Shown piece by piece: positions 35,053-43,279 of a stretch of 64,000 nucleotides of DNA. Numbering within the stretch: the first letter of the stretch is position 1; each line of letters begins with the position of its first letter. The position numbers and the translations under genes are program-made. The stretch comes from Vibrio ulleungensis (GTDB taxonomy: Bacteria; Pseudomonadota; Gammaproteobacteria; Enterobacterales; Vibrionaceae), in NCBI RefSeq assembly GCF_016900875.1, contig NZ_JAFEUM010000011.1:25825-89824 (forward strand), read 5' to 3'. Below the pieces are notes generated by a model. The model made no database searches. It had not been told where the DNA came from and worked only from the letters and a program-made list of their open reading frames with translations.

Positions 35053-35592
35053 ATGAAACAGCTGATTGACTTTTTACCCCTTGTGATATTTTTCGTACTG
35101 TATAAGTTTTTTGACATATACGTTGCGACAGGGGCTTTGATCGCCGCGACCGCAGTGCAAGTGGTGATCACTTACCTTATTTATAAAAAAGTCGAAAAAA
35201 TGCAATGGGTTACCCTAGTGATGATTGCTGTGTTTGGCGGCATGACACTGGCTTTACAAGATGATAATTTCATCAAATGGAAAGTGACCATTGTTTATGC
35301 CCTTTTCGCCGGTGCGCTAGTTGTATCCGACTGGATGGGAAAACCATTAATCAAAGGCATGCTAGTCAAAGAAATTGACTTACCAGACAACGTCTGGAAA
35401 CGAATTAGCTGGATGTGGGTAGGCTTTTTTATCGCTGCAGCGCTTCTCAATATCTATATCGCCTTTCAGTTACCTTTAGACGTTTGGGTTAACTTTAAAG
35501 TATTTGGGTTACTGATTGGGACACTGCTGTTTACGCTCATTACTGGGGCGTACATATACAAACATTTACCAAAGGAAGAATCAGAAGAATAA
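35053..35592 (+). CDS. yciB: Inner-membrane septation protein A family (YciB)
   Basis: 179 residues with five predicted membrane helices and the family block DNFIKWKVTIVYALFAGAL and LPLDVWVNFKVFG. YciB proteins help keep the cell envelope in shape during division and elongation. A preceding ATG (35050) gives MMKQ; the second is taken as the family start MKQ. The stop shares one base with the yciA start. Confidence 0.92.
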   Translation: MKQLIDFLPLVIFFVLYKFFDIYVATGALIAATAVQVVITYLIYKKVEKMQWVTLVMIAVFGGMTLALQDDNFIKWKVTIVYALFAGALVVSDWMGKPLIKGMLVKEIDLPDNVWKRISWMWVGFFIAAALLNIYIAFQLPLDVWVNFKVFGLLIGTLLFTLITGAYIYKHLPKEESEE

Positions 35593-35993
35593 TGGAACAG
35601 GTATCGACCAAGTCACCCAACGGTGAGATGCTACTCAGAACGTTAGCCATGCCCGCCGACACCAACGCCAATGGCGATATTTTTGGTGGTTGGATAATGT
35701 CTCAGCTCGATTTAGCAGGGGGCATGCTCGCCAAAGAAATTTCCGGTGGCCGCATTGCCACGGTATCAGTTTCAAGTATGACCTTTAAACGTCCTGTTTC
35801 TGTGGGCGCGGTCGTATGTTGTCACGGTAAATGCGCTAAAATAGGTCGAACTTCTATGTCTATTGACTTAGAAGTGTGGGTAAGGCCTGTAAGCAATGCA
35901 GGAATGGGTGAGCGTTACATGGTTTGTGACGCCACATTCAATTACGTCGCCATTGATGATGACGGCCGTCCAAGACCCATTAACCCAGATTAA
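35592..35993 (+). CDS. yciA: Acyl-CoA thioesterase YciA
   Basis: 133 residues, a hot-dog-fold thioesterase with the catalytic Asp in NANGDIFGGWIMSQLD and the SMTFKRPVSVGAVV strand. YciA hydrolyses a wide range of acyl-CoAs in the cytosol. Coupled to yciB by a one-base overlap and followed after 27 bases by yciI. Confidence 0.93.
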   Translation: MEQVSTKSPNGEMLLRTLAMPADTNANGDIFGGWIMSQLDLAGGMLAKEISGGRIATVSVSSMTFKRPVSVGAVVCCHGKCAKIGRTSMSIDLEVWVRPVSNAGMGERYMVCDATFNYVAIDDDGRPRPINPD

Positions 35994-36020
35994 CGCCTAA
36001 CTAAGAATAAGGAATGACTT

Positions 36021-36317
36021 ATGTGGTACGTCATCTTTGCAACCGATGTAGAAAATTCATTGCCGCTTCGCCAGTCAGTACGCCCTGAACATTTATCTCG
36101 ACTGGAAGCGCTTCGCAACCAAGGGCGTTTGCTTACTGCAGGTCCAATGCCAGCATTAGATACTGAAGACCCAGGTGAAGCAGGATTTACGGGCTCAACT
36201 GTGATAGCGGAGTTCGACTCGTTAGAACACGCTCAGCAATGGGCAAACTCGGATCCTTACATCGAAGCTGGCGTGTATAGCAATGTGATCGTCAAACCTT
36301 TTAAGAAGGTGCTCTAG
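36021..36317 (+). CDS. yciI: YciI-family protein
   Basis: 98 residues with the ferredoxin-like YCII fold. The conserved His and glycine-rich turn are seen as RPEHLSRLEALRNQGRLLTAGPMP, and a later Asp in ANSDPYIEAGVYSN. Related proteins include dehydrochlorinases and muconolactone-isomerase-like folds, but the physiological role of YciI itself is not settled. AAGGA lies before the ATG. Confidence 0.9.
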   Translation: MWYVIFATDVENSLPLRQSVRPEHLSRLEALRNQGRLLTAGPMPALDTEDPGEAGFTGSTVIAEFDSLEHAQQWANSDPYIEAGVYSNVIVKPFKKVL

Positions 36318-36730
36318 TGACCAGCGTCTTCCGGTTCGTAGGGCGTACGTTGCTCGTTGCCGCCGCGATAGTCAGCGTAGGCTGTTCTTCTCAAATGGAG
36401 CAGCAACGTGAACTCGAATTACTTGCTGATCGTAGAGCCGAAATACTCTCTTCTGGTCTTCCAGTCAGTTATGGTTCGCTGTCTATTGTTCGTGCTCAAG
36501 CCAAGCAAAATCGAGTTATTTTGGAGATGCTTTACGCTGACGATTCGACGCTGTCCGCACAGGCGCTATATCAACAAGCCGAAAAGTATTACTGCAGCAA
36601 CAGTGAGATACAAACAACGTTGAAGCAAGGGTTAGTGTATGAAATTCGCATTCGCAACAGCCGTGGTCAACTGACCGTAAACGAGCTAATTAGCGAAAGC
36701 ACCTGCAACCCTAGTGCCCCAGGCTCCTAG
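36317..36730 (+). CDS. aspS: Type II secretion pilotin lipoprotein, GspS/AspS-like
   Basis: 137 residues from a GTG that overlaps the yciI stop (TAGTG). The N-terminus ends in a lipobox-like VSVGC with Cys23 as the expected lipid site. The mature part has a Cys pair (Cys93 in KYYCSNSEI and Cys132 in ESTCNPS) that could form the disulfide known from AspS pilotins. Vibrio AspS guides the GspD secretin to the outer membrane and is encoded away from the gsp operon; I recall it next to yciI-like genes, which fits. Identification is from fold features and context, not from an alignment. Confidence 0.68.
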   Translation: MTSVFRFVGRTLLVAAAIVSVGCSSQMEQQRELELLADRRAEILSSGLPVSYGSLSIVRAQAKQNRVILEMLYADDSTLSAQALYQQAEKYYCSNSEIQTTLKQGLVYEIRIRNSRGQLTVNELISESTCNPSAPGS

Positions 36731-36746
36731 CTATCAGACGTAAATA

Positions 36747-36774
36747 AGGCTCTAGTTCTATTCGTCTAGAGCCT
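36747..36774 (+). terminator. Weak terminator-like hairpin after the pilotin gene
   Basis: AGGCTCTAG / CTAGAGCCT, 9 bp, but only GTATAT follows, without a proper T-run. Confidence 0.45.
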
Positions 36775-36842
36775 GTATATCGCTTTCCACAGCTCAACAT
36801 TTAAAAAAATGACAAACGGTGAAAGAAAGTGCTAGAAAGCAC

Positions 36843-36858
36843 GGTCTGTTAACAGACC
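36843..36858. promoter_or_regulatory. 16-bp perfect palindrome upstream of ynjB
   Basis: GGTCTGTTAACAGACC is a perfect dyad 23 bases before the ynjB start. It could be an operator or a 5'-UTR hairpin. No regulator is suggested by neighbours. Confidence 0.42.
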
Positions 36859-36880
36859 AATCAATCTTGGAAAGGAAACC

Positions 36881-38038
36881 ATGAAAAAAACTCTACTCAT
36901 TGCTGGATTGTCGCTGGCAATCTCAACCGCAGCCTCAGCTACAAATCCAGACGTTAACGACTGGGATGCTGTCATTGAACAAGCCCAAAACCAAACAGTA
37001 TACTTTCACGCATGGGGCGGCAGCCAAGAGATCAATAACTACTTAAAATGGGCTGACCAACAACTACAATCTCAATATAACGTGACGCTAAAGCACGTGA
37101 AAGTCGCCGACATTGCAGAAACAGGCGCAAAATTATTGGCAGAAAAAGCGGCGAACAACCACTCGGGCGGCTCTGTAGACATGGTATGGATCAACGGCGA
37201 AAACTTTAAGTCGATGAAAAACAACCAACTGCTGTTTGGTCCTTTTGCACCTTCATTGCCGAATTGGCAACATGTAAACCTCGATCTTCCAGTAGACAGC
37301 GACTTTTCTGAACCAACACTCGGTTTAGAAGCACCCTGGGGTGTTGGGCAACTGGTGTTTATTCATGATCAACAAACACTCAATAACCCACCTCAGACTT
37401 ATACCGAACTACTTAGTTACGCAAAAGCATTCCCTGGAAAAATTAGCTACCCTAAGCCACCAGAGTTTCATGGCTCCAGCTTCCTTAAGGCCGTGCTTAT
37501 TGAACTAACCAATAACGATCCACAGTTGCAACAACCGGTTGATGAACAAACGTTTGACGCGTTTACAGCACCTTTATGGAGCTATCTAGACGAGCTTCAC
37601 CCAAATAGTTGGCGTGCAGGTAAACAATTTCCATCAGGCACAGCGCAAACACTACAACTGCTTGATGATGGTGAGCTAGACCTTGCCATTTCGTTTAACC
37701 CTAATGCGGTATTTTCGGCGCAAGAAAACGGTACACTCGCAGAAAGCACCGCGTCATATGCAATGCAATCTGGCGCACTGTCTAACATTCATTTTATGGC
37801 GATCCCATGGAATGCCCAGTCTAAGGCTGGTGCTTTAGTGGCAATCAACTTCTTATTGAGCCCAGAAGCACAATCACGAAAAGGCGATCTGTCGATTTGG
37901 GGTGACCCGTCGGTATTGAAGCAATCTGTACTGACTGGTAGTGCGGCTAAAACCAAGCTGCATAAATCGGTACCTGAGCCACACCCAAGCTGGCAAACCG
38001 CTCTCGAGCAAGCGTGGTTAAAGCGCTACAATCAATAA
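36881..38038 (+). CDS. ynjB: ABC transporter substrate-binding protein YnjB
   Basis: 385 residues with a signal peptide (1-20, TAASA-TNP) and a class of periplasmic binding fold near the polyamine, iron and thiamine binders. Segments VYFHAWGGSQEIN and SVDMVWINGENF match E. coli YnjB. The ligand of the YnjBCD system has not been established. GGAAAGGAAACC precedes the ATG. First gene of ynjB-ynjC-ynjD-ynjF. Confidence 0.88.
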   Translation: MKKTLLIAGLSLAISTAASATNPDVNDWDAVIEQAQNQTVYFHAWGGSQEINNYLKWADQQLQSQYNVTLKHVKVADIAETGAKLLAEKAANNHSGGSVDMVWINGENFKSMKNNQLLFGPFAPSLPNWQHVNLDLPVDSDFSEPTLGLEAPWGVGQLVFIHDQQTLNNPPQTYTELLSYAKAFPGKISYPKPPEFHGSSFLKAVLIELTNNDPQLQQPVDEQTFDAFTAPLWSYLDELHPNSWRAGKQFPSGTAQTLQLLDDGELDLAISFNPNAVFSAQENGTLAESTASYAMQSGALSNIHFMAIPWNAQSKAGALVAINFLLSPEAQSRKGDLSIWGDPSVLKQSVLTGSAAKTKLHKSVPEPHPSWQTALEQAWLKRYNQ

Positions 38039-38050
38039 TAACGGATAAAG

Positions 38051-39778
38051 ATGTACCGAACACTTGGATGGCTCATTGCCTCGCTTTCAATTTTACCGCT
38101 GATCCCCGGAATATTTGGCGTCATTGCATCGGCATTAGGTTATATGCCGATGCTTGGCCTCAATCACGTCGGGATCGACTATTGGAACATGGTTTGGCAA
38201 TGGCCCGGTGTCGAGCGTTCTCTCAGTATTACTATAGTGACGGCAACTGTCTCCACGGTACTGTCGGTCTATTTCTGTTTTTCAATACTACATCGCAGTT
38301 GGGACAGTCATCGCATGACGTCCCTGTTGCGATGGTTAAGTCCAATGTTGGCATTTCCTCATGTGGGCTTTGCTATCGGGTTTGCGCTGCTTTGGGCGCC
38401 AACCGGCTTTATTGCTCGAATAATCGAGCCACTATTTAGCGATAGTCCGTTCTTTGAGTGGTTCGTTAAAGACCCTTATGGCATTGGACTCATCTTTATA
38501 TTGATCTTGAAAGAAACACCCTTTCTACTGTTAATGAGTCTCTCTGTACTGTCACAAATACCCTACGCCAAGCTACTTCCTGTTGCGTCGGGGTTGGGTT
38601 ACTCCAAGTCACAATTTTGGTGGAAAGTGATCTTACCGATCTGGCTGCCAAAAATGCGTTTTGCGATTTTTTCTGTGTTGGCATACGGCATTAGTGTCGT
38701 TGACGTCGCATTGATCATTGGTCCAACACAACCCACGTCGTTTGCGGTGCTTGTGTGGCAATGGTTTAACGAGCCGCAATTAGAGTTACTTCCACGCGCC
38801 GCGTCAGGGGCAGTGGTGCTTGCCGTCGTCACGCTGTTATCGTTAACAGCGTACTGGCTACTAGAAAAAGCGCTGCTCAATCGATGGAACTCGTGGCAGT
38901 TTTCTGGCAAAAAAGCACTGTGGACCGTCGGCAATACACCTTACCGGTTCATACAGATCATGTATCTGTTTATCATTCCCCTACTGGTAGTATGGAGCGT
39001 GGCAAAACGTTGGCGCTTTCCTGACATCATGCCCACGAGTTGGTCGTGGCAGTTTTGGCAAAACGAATGGCATAGTCTTTCGACCACACTCTGGGACTCC
39101 ACACTGCTTGCGTTCATCACCGCCGCCGTGGCAACAGTGTTGACTGCGACATTACTCCAACTGCAGTCTAAAGGACGCTTCAAACTGCCACTCATCGTGA
39201 TTTTGATCCCACTGGTCATTCCGCAGTTGTCGTTATTGTTTGGATTGCAGATAACGGCGTTAGTCATCGCACCTGATAACCATCTTTTTTGGGTCATTTG
39301 GGCTCACCTGTTTTTTGCCCTACCTTATGTCTATTTATCACTAAAAGGGCCGTGGTTGGCCTATGAAGAGCGATATAGCCAGGTGAGCTTGAGCCTTGGT
39401 AAAAGCCCTCTGTACACCTTTATTGCCGTTAAGTGTCGCTTACTCGCACCGCCTCTGCTGTTTGCTTGGGCAATTGGAGCAAGCGTAAGCCTTGCTCAGT
39501 ATTTGCCGACACTGATGCTCGGTGGGGGGCGCATTACCACGATCACCACTGAAGCCGTAGCGCTAACCAGTGGTAGTGACCGACGCATTATGGCTATATA
39601 CGGTCTTTGGCAGACGTTATTGCCTTTAATATTTTACTCCATCGCGATGCTCGCCAGCGTCTGGCTCAATAAAAGCGCATCAAAACGGGCCGTTAGCACA
39701 CGCCATTCAACTTTAACTTCTCAACAACAGCGAGCGTCTGATGACACTTTCAATACAGTCCCTACAAATAAATCCTAA
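38051..39778 (+). CDS. ynjC: ABC transporter permease YnjC (two-domain)
   Basis: 575 residues with about 12 membrane helices. Two permease modules are fused in tandem, each with an EAA-type loop: ASGLGYSKSQFWWKVILPIW near residue 180 and LSLGKSPLYTFIAVKCRLL near 455. This agrees with E. coli YnjC, which also carries both halves in one chain. It is 12 bases after ynjB and its last 38 bases overlap ynjD. Confidence 0.88.
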   Translation: MYRTLGWLIASLSILPLIPGIFGVIASALGYMPMLGLNHVGIDYWNMVWQWPGVERSLSITIVTATVSTVLSVYFCFSILHRSWDSHRMTSLLRWLSPMLAFPHVGFAIGFALLWAPTGFIARIIEPLFSDSPFFEWFVKDPYGIGLIFILILKETPFLLLMSLSVLSQIPYAKLLPVASGLGYSKSQFWWKVILPIWLPKMRFAIFSVLAYGISVVDVALIIGPTQPTSFAVLVWQWFNEPQLELLPRAASGAVVLAVVTLLSLTAYWLLEKALLNRWNSWQFSGKKALWTVGNTPYRFIQIMYLFIIPLLVVWSVAKRWRFPDIMPTSWSWQFWQNEWHSLSTTLWDSTLLAFITAAVATVLTATLLQLQSKGRFKLPLIVILIPLVIPQLSLLFGLQITALVIAPDNHLFWVIWAHLFFALPYVYLSLKGPWLAYEERYSQVSLSLGKSPLYTFIAVKCRLLAPPLLFAWAIGASVSLAQYLPTLMLGGGRITTITTEAVALTSGSDRRIMAIYGLWQTLLPLIFYSIAMLASVWLNKSASKRAVSTRHSTLTSQQQRASDDTFNTVPTNKS

Positions 39779-40385
39779 AAATGGGGAGCCACTCTTTGAT
39801 CCTATAAGCTTTTCTGTTGAACCCGGAGAAGTGTTTAGTTTAATGGGGCCAAGTGGGTGTGGTAAATCAACGCTGTTGAAAGTCATTTCCGGCCATTTGC
39901 ATCCTGATTTCACCTATACAGGTCATATCAGTTTAGATAACACTCAGCTGTGTGATTTAGAGCCGCATCTTCGCCACGTAGGAATGCTCTTCCAAGAAGA
40001 TCTGCTGTTTCCACATTTGAACATTTGGCAAAACCTCGCCTTCGCGTTACCTAACTCTGTAAAAGGAAAAGACCGCCGCCAAGCCGCGATCGCTGCGCTG
40101 TCTGAAATAGGACTGGAGCACTTAGCTGAGTCCTCTGCAGATCAGGTTTCGGGTGGGCAGCGCTCGCGTCTATCACTGCTGCGCTGTTTAATGGCTAAGC
40201 CCCGTGCACTATTGCTGGATGAACCTTTTAGTAAACTGGATAAGCATTTAAGAGACGAGTTTCGCCAATGGGTATTTGGGCAAATACGCACGCATCAACT
40301 TCCAGCGATCATGGTCACCCACGATATTGAAGATGTTCCAGACGCACAGCGTCTCATTAAGTTAGGAGTGCAAGATGCTAGATAA
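39741..40385 (+). CDS. ynjD: ABC transporter ATP-binding protein YnjD
   Basis: 214 residues: Walker A GPSGCGKST (about 35-43), Q-loop LFQED, signature VSGGQRSRL, Walker B ALLLDEPF and switch His in MVTHDIED. It drives the YnjBC importer from the cytosolic face. It overlaps ynjC upstream and ynjF downstream, so translation of all three is coupled. Confidence 0.92.
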   Translation: MTLSIQSLQINPKNGEPLFDPISFSVEPGEVFSLMGPSGCGKSTLLKVISGHLHPDFTYTGHISLDNTQLCDLEPHLRHVGMLFQEDLLFPHLNIWQNLAFALPNSVKGKDRRQAAIAALSEIGLEHLAESSADQVSGGQRSRLSLLRCLMAKPRALLLDEPFSKLDKHLRDEFRQWVFGQIRTHQLPAIMVTHDIEDVPDAQRLIKLGVQDAR

Positions 40386-40995
40386 GTACGCAATTGCTGT
40401 TATTAAAAAACCGCTTAATGTTATCGGTCATCATCTTCATCAGAAAGGAATTACAGCGAATCAAGTGACCTTAGCGGGCTTTGCACTGGGTGCGGTTGCG
40501 TTACCATTGCTCGCAACGGAACACTATCTTTTGGCATTAGTGTTTATCTTGATTAACAGGATATTTGATGGGATTGATGGTGCAGTTGCAAGGCAAACAG
40601 GCATTAGTGACTCTGGAGGTTTTTTAGACATCAGTCTAGATTTCTTATTTTATTCAAGTATCCCACTTGGGTTTGTACTCGCAAGTCCTGAAAACAATGC
40701 GATCGCTGGGGCCGTGCTGATCTTTGCGTTTGTGGGCACCGGTACTAGCTTTTTATCATTTGCGATCATGGCGAGTCGCTACAAGCTCGCCAATCCGGTG
40801 TATCAAAATAAATCGCTGTATTACATGAGCGGGTTAACCGAAGGCACCGAGACCATAAGCTGCTTTATTCTTATGTGCTTGTTGCCCCACCATTTCGCAC
40901 TCATCGCGGCGGTATTTGCATTAATGTGCTTTTTCACCACGATGACGCGAATCTGGTACGGCTACCACACCATAAAACACGCTGAGTCGGTTTAG
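40375..40995 (+). CDS. ynjF: CDP-alcohol phosphatidyltransferase family protein YnjF
   Basis: 206 residues, about six membrane helices, and the signature DG-x2-AR-x8-G-x3-D-x3-D seen as FDGIDGAVAR then GGFLDISLDF. It should transfer a phosphatidyl or phospho-group from a CDP-alcohol. The acceptor is unknown. Its place inside a transporter operon is conserved in E. coli and suggests that the imported compound may feed lipid head-group chemistry; that is inference. Its stop overlaps by four bases the stop of the convergent gene. Confidence 0.88.
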   Translation: MLDKYAIAVIKKPLNVIGHHLHQKGITANQVTLAGFALGAVALPLLATEHYLLALVFILINRIFDGIDGAVARQTGISDSGGFLDISLDFLFYSSIPLGFVLASPENNAIAGAVLIFAFVGTGTSFLSFAIMASRYKLANPVYQNKSLYYMSGLTEGTETISCFILMCLLPHHFALIAAVFALMCFFTTMTRIWYGYHTIKHAESV

Positions 40996-41471
40996 AGTAG
41001 TAGCGAATCATCAATGGCTGTGTAGTGAGTACACTGCTCAATAAGGGATTGCGCCGATAGTGCACGAACGCTATACACGTCCACCGTTTTGCCATAATGC
41101 TCTTGCACACGCTTAGCCAGTAGATCAAAGTCACCGTCACCAGAGACCAAAATGATCTTATCAACTTGCTGAGTAATGGTGCTCTCTAATACATCAATGG
41201 TGATACCGACGTCCCAGTCGCCTTTAGCGCTGCCATCCGAGCGTTGAATAAAAGGTTTAAGTTTTACATTAAAACCAATCCCTCTCAAGATATGGTGAAA
41301 CTGACGCTGCTTTGGATTTGAACTAGCGATGGCGTAAGCATTGGCCTCAACAATATTGAACTCCTTACTTACGGTTCGCCAAAATGCGTTGTAATCGAAG
41401 TGCCGTCCGAATGCATCACGTGTCGTGTAATACACATTTTGTACATCTACAAATATTGCTACGTTTTGCAT
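40992..41471 (-). CDS. NYN-domain protein, LabA/DUF88-like
   Basis: 159 residues from ATG 41471 (AGAGG site). A PIN-like NYN fold with acidic residues in FVDVQNVYY, GDWDVGITID and LVSGDGDFDLLAKRV, the pattern expected for a metal-dependent RNA nuclease. LabA-like proteins are predicted ribonucleases or regulators; the bacterial target is unknown. Two bases of its start region follow the methyltransferase gene closely (22 bases), so both may be in one transcript. Confidence 0.85.
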   Translation of the reverse strand: MQNVAIFVDVQNVYYTTRDAFGRHFDYNAFWRTVSKEFNIVEANAYAIASSNPKQRQFHHILRGIGFNVKLKPFIQRSDGSAKGDWDVGITIDVLESTITQQVDKIILVSGDGDFDLLAKRVQEHYGKTVDVYSVRALSAQSLIEQCTHYTAIDDSLLL

Positions 41472-41493
41472 ACTTACCTCTGGGTGTTCCAAT

Positions 41494-42435
41494 TTAGGAT
41501 TTCCTGCTAAATATCAGCGATTTCAAACTCGCTTCTTCATCGATATCGGCAAATTCTACTGGGTTGTCAAGGCGCGACTCAAAAACGAATTCTGCCGCGT
41601 GTTCAGCCATTGCATCAATTAAAAACTGGCTGGTCACCGCGGGCGAATTAACACATGCCAGCACTTTAGCATCTGCTGTCGTGAGTGACTCCAGACGACG
41701 CAATATTTTTTGGTAATCGCTCGTTAGTGCAAAGCTGCCTTTTTGAAAAGAAGGAGGATCGATGATCACTAAATCATATGGGCCTGACTTCTTAATTTTT
41801 CCCCACGACTTAAAAATGTCATGACCAAAAAACTTTACCCGCTCTAAGGGGTGTTGGTTCAAACGGTGATTATCGCGTCCTGTGGACAAAGCACCTTTCG
41901 CCATGTCGACATTAACAACAAGGTCGGCCCCTCCTTCCATTGCGGCAACGGAAAACCCGCAGGTATAAGCAAACAAATTCAGGACTCGCTGACCTTTTGA
42001 CTGGGCTTGTACCCATTTCCGTCCGTTTTTCATATCAAAAAACAACCCGCTATTTTGGTTCTTTCCTAGCGTCAGCTGATAATTTAAGCCATTTTCAACA
42101 AAAACGGGGTGCAGGTTGACGTCACCGGCCAAACATTCCATCTGCGGCGCTCCAGAATAACGATACTGTAAAAGTAACGCAGAGACGTCGTATCGTTCAC
42201 TCCATAACGTTGTATAACGCTCGAGTAATGCCTGCTTGAGAAGGTCTAAATCAGACTGCTCTTCAGGCTTAAAAAGGGACACCACCATTTGGTCGGCTAT
42301 TAGGTCCACGGTAATCTGTTCTAACCCAGCATGTGTGCGGCCTCGCCCATGGAAAAGACGGCGGTGATGCTGAGCTTCTTGCGCTAATGCCTTATCAATT
42401 ATGTCGATAAGAAGATTAAGAGAAGGAGTAGTCAT
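41494..42435 (-). CDS. Class I SAM-dependent methyltransferase, RlmI-like
   Basis: 313 residues. The Rossmann core starts at VLNLFAYTCGFSVAAM (motif I), continues with VVNVDMAKGAL (motif II) and DLVIIDPPSFQKGSF (the DPPxF motif IV of rRNA cytosine and adenine methyltransferases), and ACVNSPAV. The N-terminal half resembles the RlmI/YccW group but lacks a PUA domain. The likely substrate is 23S rRNA; the base is not known. Confidence 0.85.
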   Translation of the reverse strand: MTTPSLNLLIDIIDKALAQEAQHHRRLFHGRGRTHAGLEQITVDLIADQMVVSLFKPEEQSDLDLLKQALLERYTTLWSERYDVSALLLQYRYSGAPQMECLAGDVNLHPVFVENGLNYQLTLGKNQNSGLFFDMKNGRKWVQAQSKGQRVLNLFAYTCGFSVAAMEGGADLVVNVDMAKGALSTGRDNHRLNQHPLERVKFFGHDIFKSWGKIKKSGPYDLVIIDPPSFQKGSFALTSDYQKILRRLESLTTADAKVLACVNSPAVTSQFLIDAMAEHAAEFVFESRLDNPVEFADIDEEASLKSLIFSRKS

Positions 42436-42461
42436 AAAAGTCTCATTAAACAGTTAAAAAC

Positions 42462-43175
42462 TCACTTATTAAAGCGAGCAGGTAGCTTTGGCCAATTAAG
42501 CGTTTCAGGAGACTGCCACTGCGATAGTGCCACTTTCACCTCCGGCGCATGCCAAAGCTCCCCCATGTTCTCGGCTTCGCAAGGGTTGCACTCGAACTGC
42601 CAATCTTCACCTAGATACGAGAAGTGCAATTGAAAAGCATGCAGATAGCCTCTGTCGACATTGCCTGCGGTATTTGGTTGATAGATAGCATCACCACAAA
42701 TGGCCGAACCCAAGGAATTAAGCGCAACGCGAATTTGATGGGTTTTCCCCGTATAGGGTTTACAAATGAACAGCCTACGCCCTTGACCGGCGCTGGTTGA
42801 AAAAAACTGGGTAACGGCAGGATCCAGTGTTGTTTTTAACAACTTCCAAGCACTGCGTCTCGATTTTTGCATATCACCACAAATAAGCCCCTGCTTTTTC
42901 TTCGGCTTACTGTCGCTGATCGCAACATAGTATTTGTTGATTTGTCGTGAGGAGAAAAGTTGAGCCAGTGCCGCACACGCTACACTCGATGTCGCCAACA
43001 GTAGCAAACCAGAGGTCATCTTATCTAAACGGTGCACTAGAAATAGCTTTTCTATCTGTAAGGTTCGCTCAACATAGTCAATGAAGGCGTGCTCGTTGTC
43101 ATCTTTATGAACACTCACACCGGGGTGTTTGTTGACCACGACAAAGTCAGGGTGTTGATGGATCAATGTAAACAT
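42462..43175 (-). CDS. RluA-family pseudouridine synthase
   Basis: 237 residues from ATG 43175. The catalytic Asp lies in FLVHRLDKMTSGLLLLA (the HRLDxxTSG motif), with KYYVAIS and KPYTGKTHQIRVAL as the other conserved segments. There is no S4 domain. A 24-residue upstream extension of the frame runs through the terminator of the next gene, so it is left out. The RNA target is not identified. Confidence 0.88.
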   Translation of the reverse strand: MFTLIHQHPDFVVVNKHPGVSVHKDDNEHAFIDYVERTLQIEKLFLVHRLDKMTSGLLLLATSSVACAALAQLFSSRQINKYYVAISDSKPKKKQGLICGDMQKSRRSAWKLLKTTLDPAVTQFFSTSAGQGRRLFICKPYTGKTHQIRVALNSLGSAICGDAIYQPNTAGNVDRGYLHAFQLHFSYLGEDWQFECNPCEAENMGELWHAPEVKVALSQWQSPETLNWPKLPARFNK

Positions 43176-43220
43176 AATCTTTTCTGTCGCGCTGTAAATG
43201 CCATTTGGCAGCACACTATA

Positions 43221-43255
43221 TAAAAAAAGCGGAGATGCATACAGCATCTCCGCTT
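43221..43255 (-). terminator. Terminator of the sodium-dependent transporter gene
   Basis: AAGCGGAGATGC / GCATCTCCGCTT, 12 bp, with TTTTTTT on the minus strand, 24 bases after the transporter stop. Confidence 0.9.
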
Positions 43256-43279
43256 CACTATTTTACTCTCTGAGAGTAA

